Assembly (NCBI GenBank): GCA_041740935.1
Contig: JBGSLA010000246.1
Location: forward strand, 1-9,580
Direction: 5' to 3'
Source: JBGSLA01 sp041740935
GTDB lineage: Bacteria; Desulfobacterota; Desulfobaccia; Desulfobaccales; 0-14-0-80-60-11
Length of the DNA stretch: 9,580 bases
How positions within the stretch are numbered: the stretch's first letter is position 1; every line of letters begins with the position of its first letter. Positions 9,418 through 9,580 of the stretch are shown piece by piece. The notes beneath the pieces were generated by a model, which had not been told where the DNA came from, did not search any database, and saw nothing but the letters and a program-made list of their open reading frames with translations. A program made the translations under genes and the position numbers.

Positions 9418-9580
9418 ATGATCACCAGCGGGCAAAGGCGCATCTCCACGATAGTTATCTCCACCGCGCTGGGGCCGGAGGGGCGCGGCATTTTCCCCTA
9501 TACCCTGTGGCCGGCCTACCGGCGGCTGCTGCGGGTCGTCCGGCAGAGCGGCGCCGCGGTGCTGGCCAAGTCCGCCACCC
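9418..9580 (+). CDS. Probable dihydroorotate dehydrogenase-like protein (N-terminal part)
   Basis: Only the first 54 residues are inside the window. The frame stays open from ATG 9418 to the edge with strong GC-rich coding character. RRISTIVISTALGPEGRGIF (7-26), then an amphipathic helix WPAYRRLLRVVRQSG (30-44), then AAVLAKSAT (45-53) resembles the first strand, first helix and the [VL]xKSxT strand of flavin-dependent dihydroorotate dehydrogenases, where a TKS/TKT motif lies near the FMN. The usual following PRxGN motif is beyond the edge, so the assignment is provisional. Neighbouring pyrF fits a pyrimidine role. No Shine-Dalgarno site is visible before the ATG. Alternatives are another FMN-binding TIM-barrel oxidoreductase or an unrelated protein. 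Confidence 0.6.
   Translation, partial: MITSGQRRISTIVISTALGPEGRGIFPYTLWPAYRRLLRVVRQSGAAVLAKSAT

Noticed and set aside
8923..9421. Open frames on both strands after pyrF.
   Set aside because: All consist of hairpin and heptad repeats and lack ribosome sites.

Overview
The window reads as a stretch of chromosome from a Gram-negative, probably anaerobic bacterium of the Desulfobacterota (former Deltaproteobacteria) type. This is inference from three things: the LPS gene kdsB, a c-di-GMP-I type riboswitch, and GC-rich coding DNA separated by spacers full of palindromic repeats. No rRNA, tRNA, CRISPR array or transposase gene was seen.

Layout. Positions 1-357 (minus) are the start of a TauE/SafE-type membrane exporter that runs off the left edge. 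Positions 358-1101 hold no gene but a dense mosaic of hairpins and a composite repeat. Positions 1102-1560 (minus) encode an ArsR-type repressor with a Cys-rich tail, with a promoter and overlapping palindrome directly in front of it. Positions 1734-2288 (minus) encode a 184-residue protein of unknown function. Upstream of it on the same strand lie a 114-bp element with terminal inverted repeats, a riboswitch of the c-di-GMP-I (GEMM-I) type with a terminator, and a good sigma70 promoter. Positions 2676-3199 hold further dispersed repeats. Positions 3200-5782 (minus) are a complete clpB.

From about 5800 to 7040 the DNA becomes visibly AT-rich and carries three small genes of unknown function: 5951-6394 (+), 6333-6680 (-) and 6679-6987 (+). 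The first two overlap tail to tail, and the last two overlap at their start codons. This looks like an acquired patch between housekeeping genes. GC-rich DNA resumes with kdsB (7042-7782), a repeat-filled spacer, pyrF (8150-8893), a 524-bp spacer made almost wholly of repeats, and the start of a likely dihydroorotate dehydrogenase-like gene (9418 to the edge).

Working together. pyrF and the following gene may both serve pyrimidine synthesis. The ArsR repressor and the TauE/SafE exporter point the same way and could be a regulator-transporter pair, although 744 bp of repeats separate them. The most notable signals are the riboswitch in front of an unknown protein, the modular repeat family (a roughly 65-bp module with a heptad tail, followed by interchangeable hairpin cassettes) and the AT-rich patch of overlapping small genes.
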